Source: JAJYTL01 sp046705265 (GTDB taxonomy: Bacteria > Pseudomonadota > Alphaproteobacteria > Ferrovibrionales > Ferrovibrionaceae). From it: a DNA stretch of 15,875 nucleotides. The position numbers and the translations under genes are program-made. Below, in pieces: positions 8,948 to 15,819 of this stretch (position 1 is its first letter; every line of letters begins with the position of its first letter). The DNA lies in NCBI GenBank assembly GCA_046705265.1, contig JBJKQL010000069.1, positions 1-15,875 of the forward strand. Reading direction: 5' to 3'. The notes under the pieces are model-generated. The model had not been told where the DNA came from. It did no database searches and saw nothing but the letters and a program-made list of their open reading frames with translations.

Positions 8948-9130
8948 CAAGGGAAAATGACATCCTGGCCAATCGCGGCGCAAAACGCCGGTGCCTTTGG
9001 TCTTGGATAGCGCTTGATCGCGCGGCGTTGGGCCCGCTAGGGTCGTCGCCAGCGCCAAGTGACCCGACAAGACAACAAGGCCGCCAAATTCCGGTGCGAG
9101 CTTTTGCCGTTTGAGGGGAAAGGAGATCCG

Positions 9131-10324
9131 ATGCCCGATCAAGCGCCCGATCTGACGAAAGCGCTCGGCCGGTTTCTCGTTCTCGATCTGACCCGTGTCC
9201 GCGCCGGCCCGACTTGCGTCCGCCAGCTTGCCGATTGGGGCGCTAAGGTGATCAAGGTTGAGGCGCCGGGAACCGGCGGCGAGGGCATGGGCGGGCCGCG
9301 CCATGGTCCCGATTTCCAGAATCTTCACCGTAACAAGCGAAGCCTTGCCCTCGACCTCAAGAGCGAGGCCGGCAAGGCGGTGTTCTTGAAGCTCGCGGCC
9401 AAGGCCGACGTGGTGGTGGAAAACTATCGGCCCGACGTGAAGACCCGGCTCGGAATCGATTATCCGGCGCTCAAGGCGGTCAATCCGCGCATCGTCTACG
9501 CCAGCATCTCGGGTTTCGGGCAGGACGGGCCGTATCGCGACCGGCCGGGCTTCGATCAAATTGCGCAAGGCATGGGTGGGTTGATGTCGATCACCGGCCT
9601 GCCGGGACAAGGGCCAGTCCGGGCCGGCATTCCGATCGCCGACCTCGCGGCCGGGCTCTATTGCGCGCTTGGCATCCTGGTTGCGCTCTTGGAGCGCGAG
9701 GTTTCCGGCGAAGGGCAGTGGGTGCAGTCCTCGCTCCTGCAGGCGCAGATCGCGATGCTGGATTTCCAGGCCGCGCGCTGGCTGGTGAAAGGCGAGGTGC
9801 CGGGGCAGGCCGGCAACAACCATCCGACCAGCATTCCGACCGGCGTTTTCGCCACCGCCGATGGTCATATCAACATCGCCGCCGCCGGACAGGAAATCTG
9901 GGAGCGACTTGCGCGCGCTATCGGCGGCGCCGTGCTTCTCGACAATCCGGATTATGCGACGGGAACGCTGCGCTCGAAAAATCGCGACAGGCTGAATGCC
10001 GAAATCGAGACGCTCCTGAAGCCAAAATCCTCGGCCGCCTGGATCGAGATCCTGAACCGCGCTGGCGTGCCCTGCGGTCCGATCTATCGCATCGACGAAG
10101 TCTTCGCCGATCTGCAGGTGCGCCATCTTGGTCTCGCCCAGACCGTGCAGCACCCGAAGCTCGGCGATATCGAAATCGTCGGCCAGCCGGTAACGCTAAG
10201 CCGCACGCCCTCGCGGCTCACGCAAGCGGCGCCCGATGCCGGCGAGCACAGCGATGAGATTCTGCACGAGTTCGGTTTCGACGCCGCCACGATCGCCGAT
10301 CTCCACCGGCGCGGCGTCGTCTGA
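9131..10324 (+). CDS. CaiB/BaiF family (class III) CoA-transferase
   Basis: A 397-residue class III CoA-transferase, which moves CoA between a thioester donor and a free acid. The fold-typical start FLVLDLTRVRAGPTCVRQLA (15-34) and WGAKVIKVEAPG (36-47) bind CoA. ENYRPDVKTRLGIDY (97-111) and the SISGFGQDGPY block (125-135) are standard. Asp171 in AGIPIADLAAGLY matches the catalytic Asp169 of formyl-CoA transferase. Length is typical. ATG 9131 is preferred over the upstream in-frame GTG at 9059 because AAAGGAGA precedes it at proper spacing. An alpha/beta hydrolase follows 47 bases downstream, so co-transcription is likely. Substrates cannot be assigned: the family includes carnitine, oxalate, succinate, mesaconate and racemase members. 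Confidence 0.92.
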   Translation: MPDQAPDLTKALGRFLVLDLTRVRAGPTCVRQLADWGAKVIKVEAPGTGGEGMGGPRHGPDFQNLHRNKRSLALDLKSEAGKAVFLKLAAKADVVVENYRPDVKTRLGIDYPALKAVNPRIVYASISGFGQDGPYRDRPGFDQIAQGMGGLMSITGLPGQGPVRAGIPIADLAAGLYCALGILVALLEREVSGEGQWVQSSLLQAQIAMLDFQAARWLVKGEVPGQAGNNHPTSIPTGVFATADGHINIAAAGQEIWERLARAIGGAVLLDNPDYATGTLRSKNRDRLNAEIETLLKPKSSAAWIEILNRAGVPCGPIYRIDEVFADLQVRHLGLAQTVQHPKLGDIEIVGQPVTLSRTPSRLTQAAPDAGEHSDEILHEFGFDAATIADLHRRGVV

Positions 10325-10368
10325 ACGGTCGCGGCGCAAGGCGATTTTGCGGTCAGGGATTTGATGCC

Positions 10369-11220
10369 GTGATGGACGAGGAAACCGATTGCGCCCGGTC
10401 CGCGCCGAGCGGCGCTGATTCGGCAGCTCAATTCGTCACGGCGAGGAGTGGCGGGCGGGCTTATCGCATCGAATATGCCTGGGTTGGCGCGGGTTCGGGA
10501 AAGCCCGTCATCGTCTTCCTGCACGAAGGGCTGGGCTCGCGCGGCATGTGGCGCGACTTTCCCGATACTTTTTGCCGGGCCGGCGGCTTTCACGGCCTGG
10601 TCTATTCCCGTCCGGGCTACGGCTGGTCGACGCCACGCCCGGCGGACGAACACTGGCCGGTTGACTTCATGCACATCCAGGCACGGGAGATGCTGCCTGC
10701 CGTTCTCAATGCGCTTGGTCTCGACGACGAGCCGGTTTGGCTTTTCGGGCATAGCGACGGCGCCTCGATCGCGTTGCTCGCGGCGGCGGCTTTGCCGGCA
10801 CGGATCAAGGGGCTCGTTCTTCTCGCGCCCCATGTCTTCGTCGAGGAGAAGTCGCTGCACAACATTCGCGCCGCGCGTGAGGCCTATCTTCATGGCGATC
10901 TGCGCGTGCGGCTCGCGCGTTATCACGCCGATCCCGATTCGGCTTTTTTCGGCTGGAACGACATCTGGCTTGCGCCGACGTTTCGTGCTTGGGATATCTC
11001 GGACGCAGCGGCCGCCGTGCGCGTGCCGATTCTCGCGGTACAGGGTCTCGACGATCCCTACGGCACTATGGCACATGTGGAGCGCATCGCTGCCCGCGCG
11101 GGCGGCGTGGTCGAGCTTTTGCCACTCGAGACTTGTGCCCATTCGCCGCATCGCGATCAGACCGCAGCAGTGATCGCTGCCGCGAGCGCCTTCATCCGCC
11201 GTTTCGATCCCGCCCCGTAA
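10369..11220 (+). CDS. Alpha/beta hydrolase fold protein
   Basis: A 283-residue alpha/beta hydrolase. Counting from the second Met (10372), the oxyanion segment is HEGLGS (51-56), the nucleophile elbow is GHSDG with Ser128, the acid is in QGLDDPYG (Asp227 or Asp228) and the base is His257 in ETCAHSPHR. It therefore looks catalytically complete and cytoplasmic. Esterase, thioesterase, C-C hydrolase and lactonase are all open. The start is either GTG 10369, nine bases from AGGGA (10355-10359), or the adjacent ATG 10372. An even closer ATG at 10364 reads Met-Pro-stop. It sits between the CoA-transferase and csaA on the same strand with gaps of 44-47 and 15 bases, suggesting one transcript. Confidence 0.88.
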   Translation: MMDEETDCARSAPSGADSAAQFVTARSGGRAYRIEYAWVGAGSGKPVIVFLHEGLGSRGMWRDFPDTFCRAGGFHGLVYSRPGYGWSTPRPADEHWPVDFMHIQAREMLPAVLNALGLDDEPVWLFGHSDGASIALLAAAALPARIKGLVLLAPHVFVEEKSLHNIRAAREAYLHGDLRVRLARYHADPDSAFFGWNDIWLAPTFRAWDISDAAAAVRVPILAVQGLDDPYGTMAHVERIAARAGGVVELLPLETCAHSPHRDQTAAVIAAASAFIRRFDPAP

Positions 11221-11235
11221 GCGAGGACTCCCGCC

Positions 11236-11607
11236 ATGCATCGTGTGCCTGATTTCGACACTCCGCCCGCCGCCATGATCGGCTTCGATCAGTTTCTCGC
11301 TGTCGATATCCGCATCGGCACGGTAATTTCGGCGGCGCCGTTTCCCGAAGCGCGCAAGCCTGCCTTGAAGCTCGAGGTCGATTTCGGCCCGGGCGTCGGC
11401 GTCAAACGCTCCAGCGCGCAGATCACAAAGCATTACGATTGCATGGCGCTGGTCGGCCGGCAGGTCTCGGCGGTGGTCAATTTTCCGCCGCGCCAGATCG
11501 GCAAGTTCATGTCGGAAGTGCTGACCTTGGGCTTTCCCGATCGCGACGGCGAGGTCGTCCTCTTCGCGCCCGACCGTCCGGTGCCGAACGGGGCGCGGCT
11601 GTTCTGA
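11236..11607 (+). CDS. csaA: CsaA-type tRNA-binding-domain protein
   Basis: A 123-residue protein closely resembling CsaA, a homodimeric OB-fold protein related to the C-terminal domain of bacterial methionyl-tRNA synthetase. It has been described as a secretion-related chaperone and as a tRNA binder. Characteristic strings are VDIRIGTVISAAPFPEARKP, the SSAQITKHY block, VVNFPPRQIGKFMSEVL and the end PDRPVPNGARLF. The usual length is about 110. Starting at Met14 (11275) would match that, but only the 11236 ATG has a good ribosome site (GAGGA, 11222-11226). The gene starts 15 bases after the hydrolase stop, so it is probably co-transcribed with it. A functional link to the metabolic genes upstream is not obvious. 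Confidence 0.95.
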   Translation: MHRVPDFDTPPAAMIGFDQFLAVDIRIGTVISAAPFPEARKPALKLEVDFGPGVGVKRSSAQITKHYDCMALVGRQVSAVVNFPPRQIGKFMSEVLTLGFPDRDGEVVLFAPDRPVPNGARLF

Positions 11608-11649
11608 GCGCGACGCGCTGCCTATCCGGTCCGCCGCGCTTGGCGCTCA
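11605..11649. terminator. Inverted repeat spanning the stop codons of csaA and the convergent MFS gene
   Basis: TGAGCGC (11605-11611) and GCGCTCA (11643-11649) are exact inverted arms with 31 bases between. Each arm begins with the TGA stop of one of the two converging genes. The loop is GC-rich and may fold further. No T-run follows on either strand, so a bidirectional terminator is only possible. Confidence 0.3.
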
Positions 11650-12855
11650 AACGGCGTCCTTCGCCGCCCGGTCGCGGATATCCGGCAGGAAGGCGGCGAT
11701 GAGGCCAATTGCCGGCAGGAACGAACAGACGCGATAGACGAAATCGATACTGGTCCGATCCGCGAGCAGCCCGAGCACCGCCGCGCCGACGCCGGCGATG
11801 CCGAAGGCGAGACCGAAAAAGAGTCCCGAAACCATGCCGATGCGCCCCGGCATCAGTTCCTGGCCATAGACCACGATCGCGGAGAAGGCGGAGGAGAGCA
11901 CGAGTCCTATCACAATGCTGAGCATGATGGTTCCATAGAGTCCAACATAAGGAAGCGCGACCGTGAACGGCAGAACGCCGAGAATCGAACCCCAGATCAC
12001 ACGCTTCCGCCCGATGTGGTCGCCGATCACGCCGCCAGCCATGATGCCGGTCGCCGCCGCCAAGAGAAAGATGAAAAGATCGATCTGCGCGGCCTGCGTT
12101 TGCAGCCCGAAGTGTTGCATCAGGTAGAAGATGTAATAGGAAGTGATGCTGGAAAGATAGACGTACTTCGAGAAGATCAGCGCCACCAGGACGAGAAGCG
12201 CGCGGCGCACTTGACTGGGCGGGAGCGTTGTCGTCTCTTGCGTCTGTTTCGGCAGCGGCCTTGCGTGGCCATTCCGCTGATACCAGCCGCCGAGCACGGC
12301 GAGCACCGCGACCCCGATAAAACCGCCGAGGCTGACGAATCCGAGCGAACCGCGGCCATGGGGCAGAATGAGGAAGGCGGCGAGAAGCGGCCCGAGGGCC
12401 TGGCCGAAATTGCCGCCGATCTGGAACAAGGATTGCGCGACGCCATGCCGTCCGCCTGAAGCGATCCGCGCGATCCGCGACGATTCGGGATGGAAGATCG
12501 ACGAACCGGCACCGAGCAGGACCGAACCGAGGAGAAGCGCGCCGTAATCCGTCGCCAGCGCCAGCACCAGAATGCCGAGAAGCGAAGAGAACATGCCGCA
12601 AGGCAGGCTGTAGGGCTGCGGCTTGCGGTCGGTGAAAGCACCGACGAAGGGCTGCAACAGCGAAGCCGTCGCCTGATAGGTAAGGGTCAGAAGTCCGATC
12701 TCGGCGAAGGAAAGATCGAAGCCACCCTTGAGTATCGGATAAATCGCCGGCAACAGCGACTGCATCATGTCGTTCAGAAGATGGCAGAAGCTGATGGCGC
12801 CAAGAACCGGAAGCAAGGTGCGGTTCTTCGGTCGTGGCAGCGCGAAGCTACTCAT
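11647..12855 (-). CDS. MFS efflux transporter, fosmidomycin-resistance (Fsr) type
   Basis: A 402-residue inner-membrane MFS protein. The first helix region with HLLNDMMQSLLPAIYPILK (25-43) and the GAGSSIFHPESSRIAR block (115-130) are features of the Fsr-type subfamily, drug exporters named for fosmidomycin resistance in E. coli. About 12 hydrophobic segments are visible and the length is typical. The ATG at 12853-12855 is chosen because GGGGAAAAG precedes it; an upstream in-frame ATG at 12912 adds 19 hydrophilic residues. It is divergent from an AraC-type regulator across 127 bases, the usual layout of a transporter with its own activator or repressor. The actual exported compound is not known; the subfamily name does not prove fosmidomycin resistance. 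Confidence 0.9.
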   Translation of the reverse strand: MSSFALPRPKNRTLLPVLGAISFCHLLNDMMQSLLPAIYPILKGGFDLSFAEIGLLTLTYQATASLLQPFVGAFTDRKPQPYSLPCGMFSSLLGILVLALATDYGALLLGSVLLGAGSSIFHPESSRIARIASGGRHGVAQSLFQIGGNFGQALGPLLAAFLILPHGRGSLGFVSLGGFIGVAVLAVLGGWYQRNGHARPLPKQTQETTTLPPSQVRRALLVLVALIFSKYVYLSSITSYYIFYLMQHFGLQTQAAQIDLFIFLLAAATGIMAGGVIGDHIGRKRVIWGSILGVLPFTVALPYVGLYGTIMLSIVIGLVLSSAFSAIVVYGQELMPGRIGMVSGLFFGLAFGIAGVGAAVLGLLADRTSIDFVYRVCSFLPAIGLIAAFLPDIRDRAAKDAV

Positions 12856-12982
12856 GGCAGCTTTTCCCCGGTTCGAATCCGGCAGGCGGCCATGCGCCCG
12901 GTTGCACGGCATTCTCTGACATGATACCGATTCGCAGGCTACCCGCTACCGTAAGTGGGTCTTTCACTTTCGAGATTGGGCC
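12856..12982. promoter_or_regulatory. Shared divergent regulatory region of the Fsr-like MFS and araC-type genes
   Basis: These 127 bases must carry both promoters. CCGG-TTCGAAT-CCGG (12868-12882) is a near-palindrome with a TTCGAA core, directly upstream of the MFS start. It also looks like a tRNA T-arm, but no tRNA fits around it. No clear -35/-10 pair is visible for either gene. AraC-type proteins usually bind direct repeats, and I see no convincing one here. Confidence 0.35.
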
Positions 12983-13789
12983 ATGGTCCGCAACATCCGG
13001 GTGGAAGTTCTCGACGACACGCCGCGGCCGTTGATCGTGGTCAATACCGAACACGAGCCGGGCAAGGTCATGCCCTGGCACGCGCATCGCCGGTGCCAGC
13101 TCCTCTACGGCGAGGCGGGCGCCGTGGTGGTAACCGCCGAAACCCGCACCTGGTTCGTGCCGCCTGGCTGCGGCATGTGGATTCCGAGCGGCGTCCGCCA
13201 TCAGGTGCGCATGATCGGCCACGTCACCACACGAAGCCTCTATGTCGAGCCCGCCGCCGCCGCCGGCCTGCCGCCGGCTTGCGCGGTGCTGGGCGTTTCG
13301 TCGTTCATGCGGAACCTGATCGCCGAGTCCATCGATCTGCCAGTCGCCTATGATCCCGAAACCCGGGCCGGCGCCTTGATGACGCTCCTTCATCACGAAT
13401 TGCAAGCGGCGCCCGTCTTGCCGCTTTCGCTCGCCATGCCGCGCCGCGCCGGATTGGCGCGCGAATGCCGCCGTTTCCTTGTCCGGCCCTCACCGCGGGA
13501 GACCATCGAGCAATGGCGCGCCACGCTCGGCATGAGCCGGCGCGCCTTCACCCGGCTGTTCCGGCGCGAGACGGGGATGAGCTTCGTCGCCTGGCGGCAA
13601 CAGGCCTGCCTGATGATGGCGCTGCCGCGCCTGGTTGGCGGTGAGCCTGTGACGTCGATCGCGCTTGATGTCGGCTATAACAGCCCGGCCGCCTTCACCA
13701 GCATGTTCAAGCGCAAGCTGGGATCGGCGCCAACCGCCTATGTGGGCAACGGCAGAACCGAAGCGCCGCAGCGCGGCGCCGGAGTATGA
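12983..13789 (+). CDS. AraC-family transcriptional regulator with cupin sensor domain
   Basis: A 268-residue cytoplasmic DNA-binding regulator. The N-terminal half is a cupin-like effector domain, with PWHAHRRCQLLYGEAGAV (31-48) and WIPSGVRHQV (66-75) carrying its histidines. The C-terminal third is a double helix-turn-helix of AraC type. One helix pair lies around 172-205 (TLGMSRRAFTRLFRRETGMSF) and the second around 222-253, with the familiar IALDVGYNSPAAFTSMFKRKLG. Architecture and length match the group that includes NimR (YeaM) of E. coli, which controls an adjacent MFS exporter gene. Here the gene is divergent from an Fsr-like MFS, so I infer that it regulates that transporter and probably itself. 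The start at 12983 is the first in-frame start codon; its ribosome site is weak. Confidence 0.93.
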   Translation: MVRNIRVEVLDDTPRPLIVVNTEHEPGKVMPWHAHRRCQLLYGEAGAVVVTAETRTWFVPPGCGMWIPSGVRHQVRMIGHVTTRSLYVEPAAAAGLPPACAVLGVSSFMRNLIAESIDLPVAYDPETRAGALMTLLHHELQAAPVLPLSLAMPRRAGLARECRRFLVRPSPRETIEQWRATLGMSRRAFTRLFRRETGMSFVAWRQQACLMMALPRLVGGEPVTSIALDVGYNSPAAFTSMFKRKLGSAPTAYVGNGRTEAPQRGAGV

Positions 13790-13827
13790 TGATAGCGGGT
13801 CGAGCCGCGCTGTGTGCGGACGTCGCT

Positions 13828-14841
13828 CTAATGCAGGCGCGGCTTCTTGAACAGGGATTCGCGGTCGGTGGAACTGACGCGGATTTCCATCAGCTCGCCA
13901 TCGCGCACCAGCGTCAACGGAACCTCCACCCCTGCCGTGCCCTGGGCCCAGACCTTGCGGAAGAAATCGGCCAGCCCTGCGATCGCCTCGCCCTCGACTT
14001 CCAGAATTACGTCGCCAATCTGGATTCCGGCGCGATCGGCCGGTCCTTCCTCGGCCAGGCCAGCGACAGCGGCGCCGGGTCGCGTCTCCGCGACATAAAG
14101 ACCGAGCCACGGCCTGGGTGGCCGATTAGCGCGGCCGAAGCGCAACAGATCCGGCAGGATCGGTGCTAGAAGATCGATTGGCACCACCATGTTGCCGTCG
14201 ATCGCCTTGCCTTCCTCTTGGATGCCGCCGAAATCGGATCCGCGCAAAAACAGCGAGCCGATCCCGATCAGCCGGCCATGGCGATCGAGTACCGCGCCGC
14301 CGCCCCAGTGGGGATGCGCCGGGGCGGTAAAGAGCGCCTCGTCGAGGACGTATTCCCAGTAGCCGGCGAACTCGCGCTTGGCCATGATTTGGGCGACCAG
14401 GGCGTGATGTTTGCCGCCGTGGCCGGCGAAGATGACGGTCTCTCCGGGCCCCGTGCGCGCGGCCGAACCGAGCGTGATCGGTGGGGCCGGCAGCTTGCCC
14501 AACGCCTGCACCAATCCAAAGCCGGTTGCCTGATCATAGGCGACGGCATGAGCCGGAACCGCGACACCGTCGCCGGTCGTGAGCCAGATCGATTCCGCTT
14601 CGGTGATGAGATAGCCGATGGTGACGGCAAGCCCGTTTTCGCCGATCACGACGCCGTTACCCTCGCGCTCGGTGCCGAGCACGCCCGCCGTAAACGCGTC
14701 CGATGGAATCCGTGTCTGTACGGCCAGCACCGAAGCCAATGCCTGATCGAGATCAAACGGCATGTCCTGTGGTTTTGGTTGGCTATCGGCGGGAAACGCC
14801 CAATTGCGCCGGCTCGGCATCAATCGACCTCTGTCTCTCAT
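13828..14841 (-). CDS. HtrA-like (S1C) PDZ protein with an apparently inactive protease domain
   Basis: A 337-residue protein with a trypsin-like beta-barrel (about 50-235) followed by a PDZ domain (about 243-325). The HtrA framework is recognisable: GNGVVIGENGLAVTIGYLI, AYDQATGFGLVQ, HPHWGGGAVLDRHGRLIGIGS and RPWLGLYVAE, then GPADRAGIQIGDVILEVEG in the PDZ. By eye, every catalytic position is changed. His in VTNNHVV is Tyr77, Asp in SDIAL is Gly107, and Ser in GNSGG is Gly180. I infer a non-proteolytic peptide-binding or scaffold protein, still intact as a reading frame. No signal peptide is seen, whereas HtrA proteins are usually periplasmic. The start is uncertain: ATG 14841, 14820 or 14763, none with a strong ribosome site. 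It is divergent from a methyltransferase and convergent with the AraC gene. Confidence 0.82.
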   Translation of the reverse strand: MRDRGRLMPSRRNWAFPADSQPKPQDMPFDLDQALASVLAVQTRIPSDAFTAGVLGTEREGNGVVIGENGLAVTIGYLITEAESIWLTTGDGVAVPAHAVAYDQATGFGLVQALGKLPAPPITLGSAARTGPGETVIFAGHGGKHHALVAQIMAKREFAGYWEYVLDEALFTAPAHPHWGGGAVLDRHGRLIGIGSLFLRGSDFGGIQEEGKAIDGNMVVPIDLLAPILPDLLRFGRANRPPRPWLGLYVAETRPGAAVAGLAEEGPADRAGIQIGDVILEVEGEAIAGLADFFRKVWAQGTAGVEVPLTLVRDGELMEIRVSSTDRESLFKKPRLH

Positions 14842-14842
14842 A

Positions 14843-14858
14843 CGCTATGATCGTAGCG
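14843..14858. promoter_or_regulatory. Palindrome in the divergent promoter region of the PDZ protein and methyltransferase genes
   Basis: CGCTATGATCGTAGCG is palindromic at 7 of 8 base pairs, with a GATC centre. It lies one base upstream of the farthest PDZ-protein start. Next to it, TATATT (14861-14866, plus) and TATAGT (14864-14859, minus) each match a -10 box at 5 of 6 bases, but no good -35 box accompanies them. I infer a possible operator affecting both genes. Confidence 0.35.
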
Positions 14859-14922
14859 ACTATATTGGCTAAGAGGCAGCGTATCTGCCAAGAAAGAACC
14901 GAATGCCGCAAGGAGCAATTGC

Positions 14923-15744
14923 ATGAGCGACGTGACCGCCCAGATTGCCGGCCATTACAGCCGGAGCGAGCTGGGGCAGGCGATTCTGGCCGCTTTCGAG
15001 GCCCTTGGCCGGCCAACCGCGCCGATGGACGAAAAAGATTTTGCCGCTGTCTCCGAGCTTCACACGCGCGGTCGTGCTGCCACCGAGGAGCTTGGCGCGG
15101 CGCTACAACCGAAAGCCGGCGAGCACGCGCTCGATGTCGGCAGTGGGCTCGGCGGCGCTGCCTGCTATTTCGCCGCCCATTTCAGCTGCCACGTCACCGG
15201 CATCGATCTCAGTGCCGATCTCTGCAACGCCGCGCGTCTTCTCGCCGAAAACCAAGGGCTTGGGCAGAAGGTCGATTTCCGCCGCGGCGACGCGACGTTG
15301 CTGCCTTTCGCCACCGCGAGCTTCGACCTCGCTTACAGTCAGCACGTCGCGATGAACATCGCCGACAAGGCGAGGCTTTACGCCGAGATCGCCCGCGTTC
15401 TCAAGCCGGGCGGGCGCTTCGGCCTTTACGATCTCGTCCAAGGATCGGGCGATGAACTCTATTTCCCCGTGCCGTGGGCGGAGGATGCGTCGATGAGCTT
15501 CCTCGTCACGCCCGACATGCTGAAGACCGTGCTCGCGGAAACCGGATTCATGATCGAGAGTTGCGAAGACGTCACCGCTCTCGCGCGCGACTGGTCGACA
15601 CGGCGGGCCGCGAGTACGAGGCCCGCGGTGTCGGGGCTTCGTCTCTTGTATGGAGAGAGTGCGAAAGCAATGATCGCGAATGTCGCGCGGAATTTGGCCG
15701 AGGGCCGCGTTCTCGCGATCCGTGCATTCTGTCGTAAGCCCTGA
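14923..15744 (+). CDS. Class I SAM-dependent methyltransferase
   Basis: A 273-residue Rossmann-fold methyltransferase. Motif I is LDVGSGLGGAA (70-80), the acidic residue after strand 2 is Asp95 in GIDLS, the adenine-contact Asp123 is in RRGDATLLPF, and FDLAYSQHVAMNI (134-146) is the strand-4 region. RVLKPGGRFGLYD (158-170) follows. The YSQHVAMNI and LYDLV segments recall small-molecule methyltransferases such as sarcosine or dimethylglycine N-methyltransferases, but that level of substrate call is not safe. The start ATG has AAGGAG (14910-14915 region) seven bases or so upstream. It is cytoplasmic. A 5-bp hairpin (GGCAG/CTGCC, 14875-14889) sits in its leader. Confidence 0.9.
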   Translation: MSDVTAQIAGHYSRSELGQAILAAFEALGRPTAPMDEKDFAAVSELHTRGRAATEELGAALQPKAGEHALDVGSGLGGAACYFAAHFSCHVTGIDLSADLCNAARLLAENQGLGQKVDFRRGDATLLPFATASFDLAYSQHVAMNIADKARLYAEIARVLKPGGRFGLYDLVQGSGDELYFPVPWAEDASMSFLVTPDMLKTVLAETGFMIESCEDVTALARDWSTRRAASTRPAVSGLRLLYGESAKAMIANVARNLAEGRVLAIRAFCRKP

Positions 15745-15792
15745 CGCCAGTCAGAAGTCAAGAACGCCTTCCCGCCAAGTGGAATCACCTGG

Positions 15793-15816
15793 CCGAAAAA
15801 TGCCTGGATCGGGCAT
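15793..15816 (-). terminator. Possible intrinsic terminator for a minus-strand gene entering from the right
   Basis: Read on the minus strand, ATGCC (15816-15812) and GGCAT (15804-15800) form a 5-bp stem with a 7-base loop, followed directly by TTTTCGG. The hairpin lies four bases after a minus-strand stop codon (TGA, 15822-15820). The stem is short, so this is tentative. Confidence 0.3.
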
Positions 15817-15819
15817 GCA

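Larger units (their letters stand above)
8707..9130. other. Divergent intergenic region between thiC and the CoA-transferase gene
   Basis: These 424 bases hold no protein gene I can support. From the thiC side they contain the leader with a small CCCC/GGGG hairpin (8730-8741), the TPP riboswitch (8802-8913) and the candidate thiC promoter (8919-8947). On the other side is a short hairpin, CGGCG/CGCCG (8976-8990), then the ribosome site AAAGGAGA ahead of the ATG at 9131. The CoA-transferase promoter must lie in about 8950-9110, but no clear box pair is visible. Confidence 0.5.

Noticed and set aside
8753..10153. Minus-strand open frame of 466 codons opposite the CoA-transferase and the riboswitch region
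   Set aside because: It runs through the riboswitch and antisense to a clear CaiB-type gene, and shows no domain.
10364..10372. Met-Pro-stop mini frame before the alpha/beta hydrolase
   Set aside because: The ribosome site AGGGA is equally well placed for the GTG at 10369, so no leader peptide is needed to explain the layout.
10084..11433. Minus-strand open frame of 449 codons spanning the CoA-transferase end, the hydrolase and part of csaA
   Set aside because: It is antisense to three well-supported genes and lacks any recognisable motif.
12866..12892. tRNA-like T-arm (GGTTCGAATCC) upstream of the Fsr-like gene
   Set aside because: The preceding bases encode the MFS N-terminus, no acceptor strand complementary to the downstream AGGCGGC is found within tRNA distance, and no anticodon arm fits. 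I treat it as a palindrome, not a tRNA or attachment site.
12961..12970. CTTTCACTTT before the AraC-type gene, resembling the TTCAC sites at 2124-2258
   Set aside because: It is a single short copy with no inverted partner; the likeness is within what chance would give.
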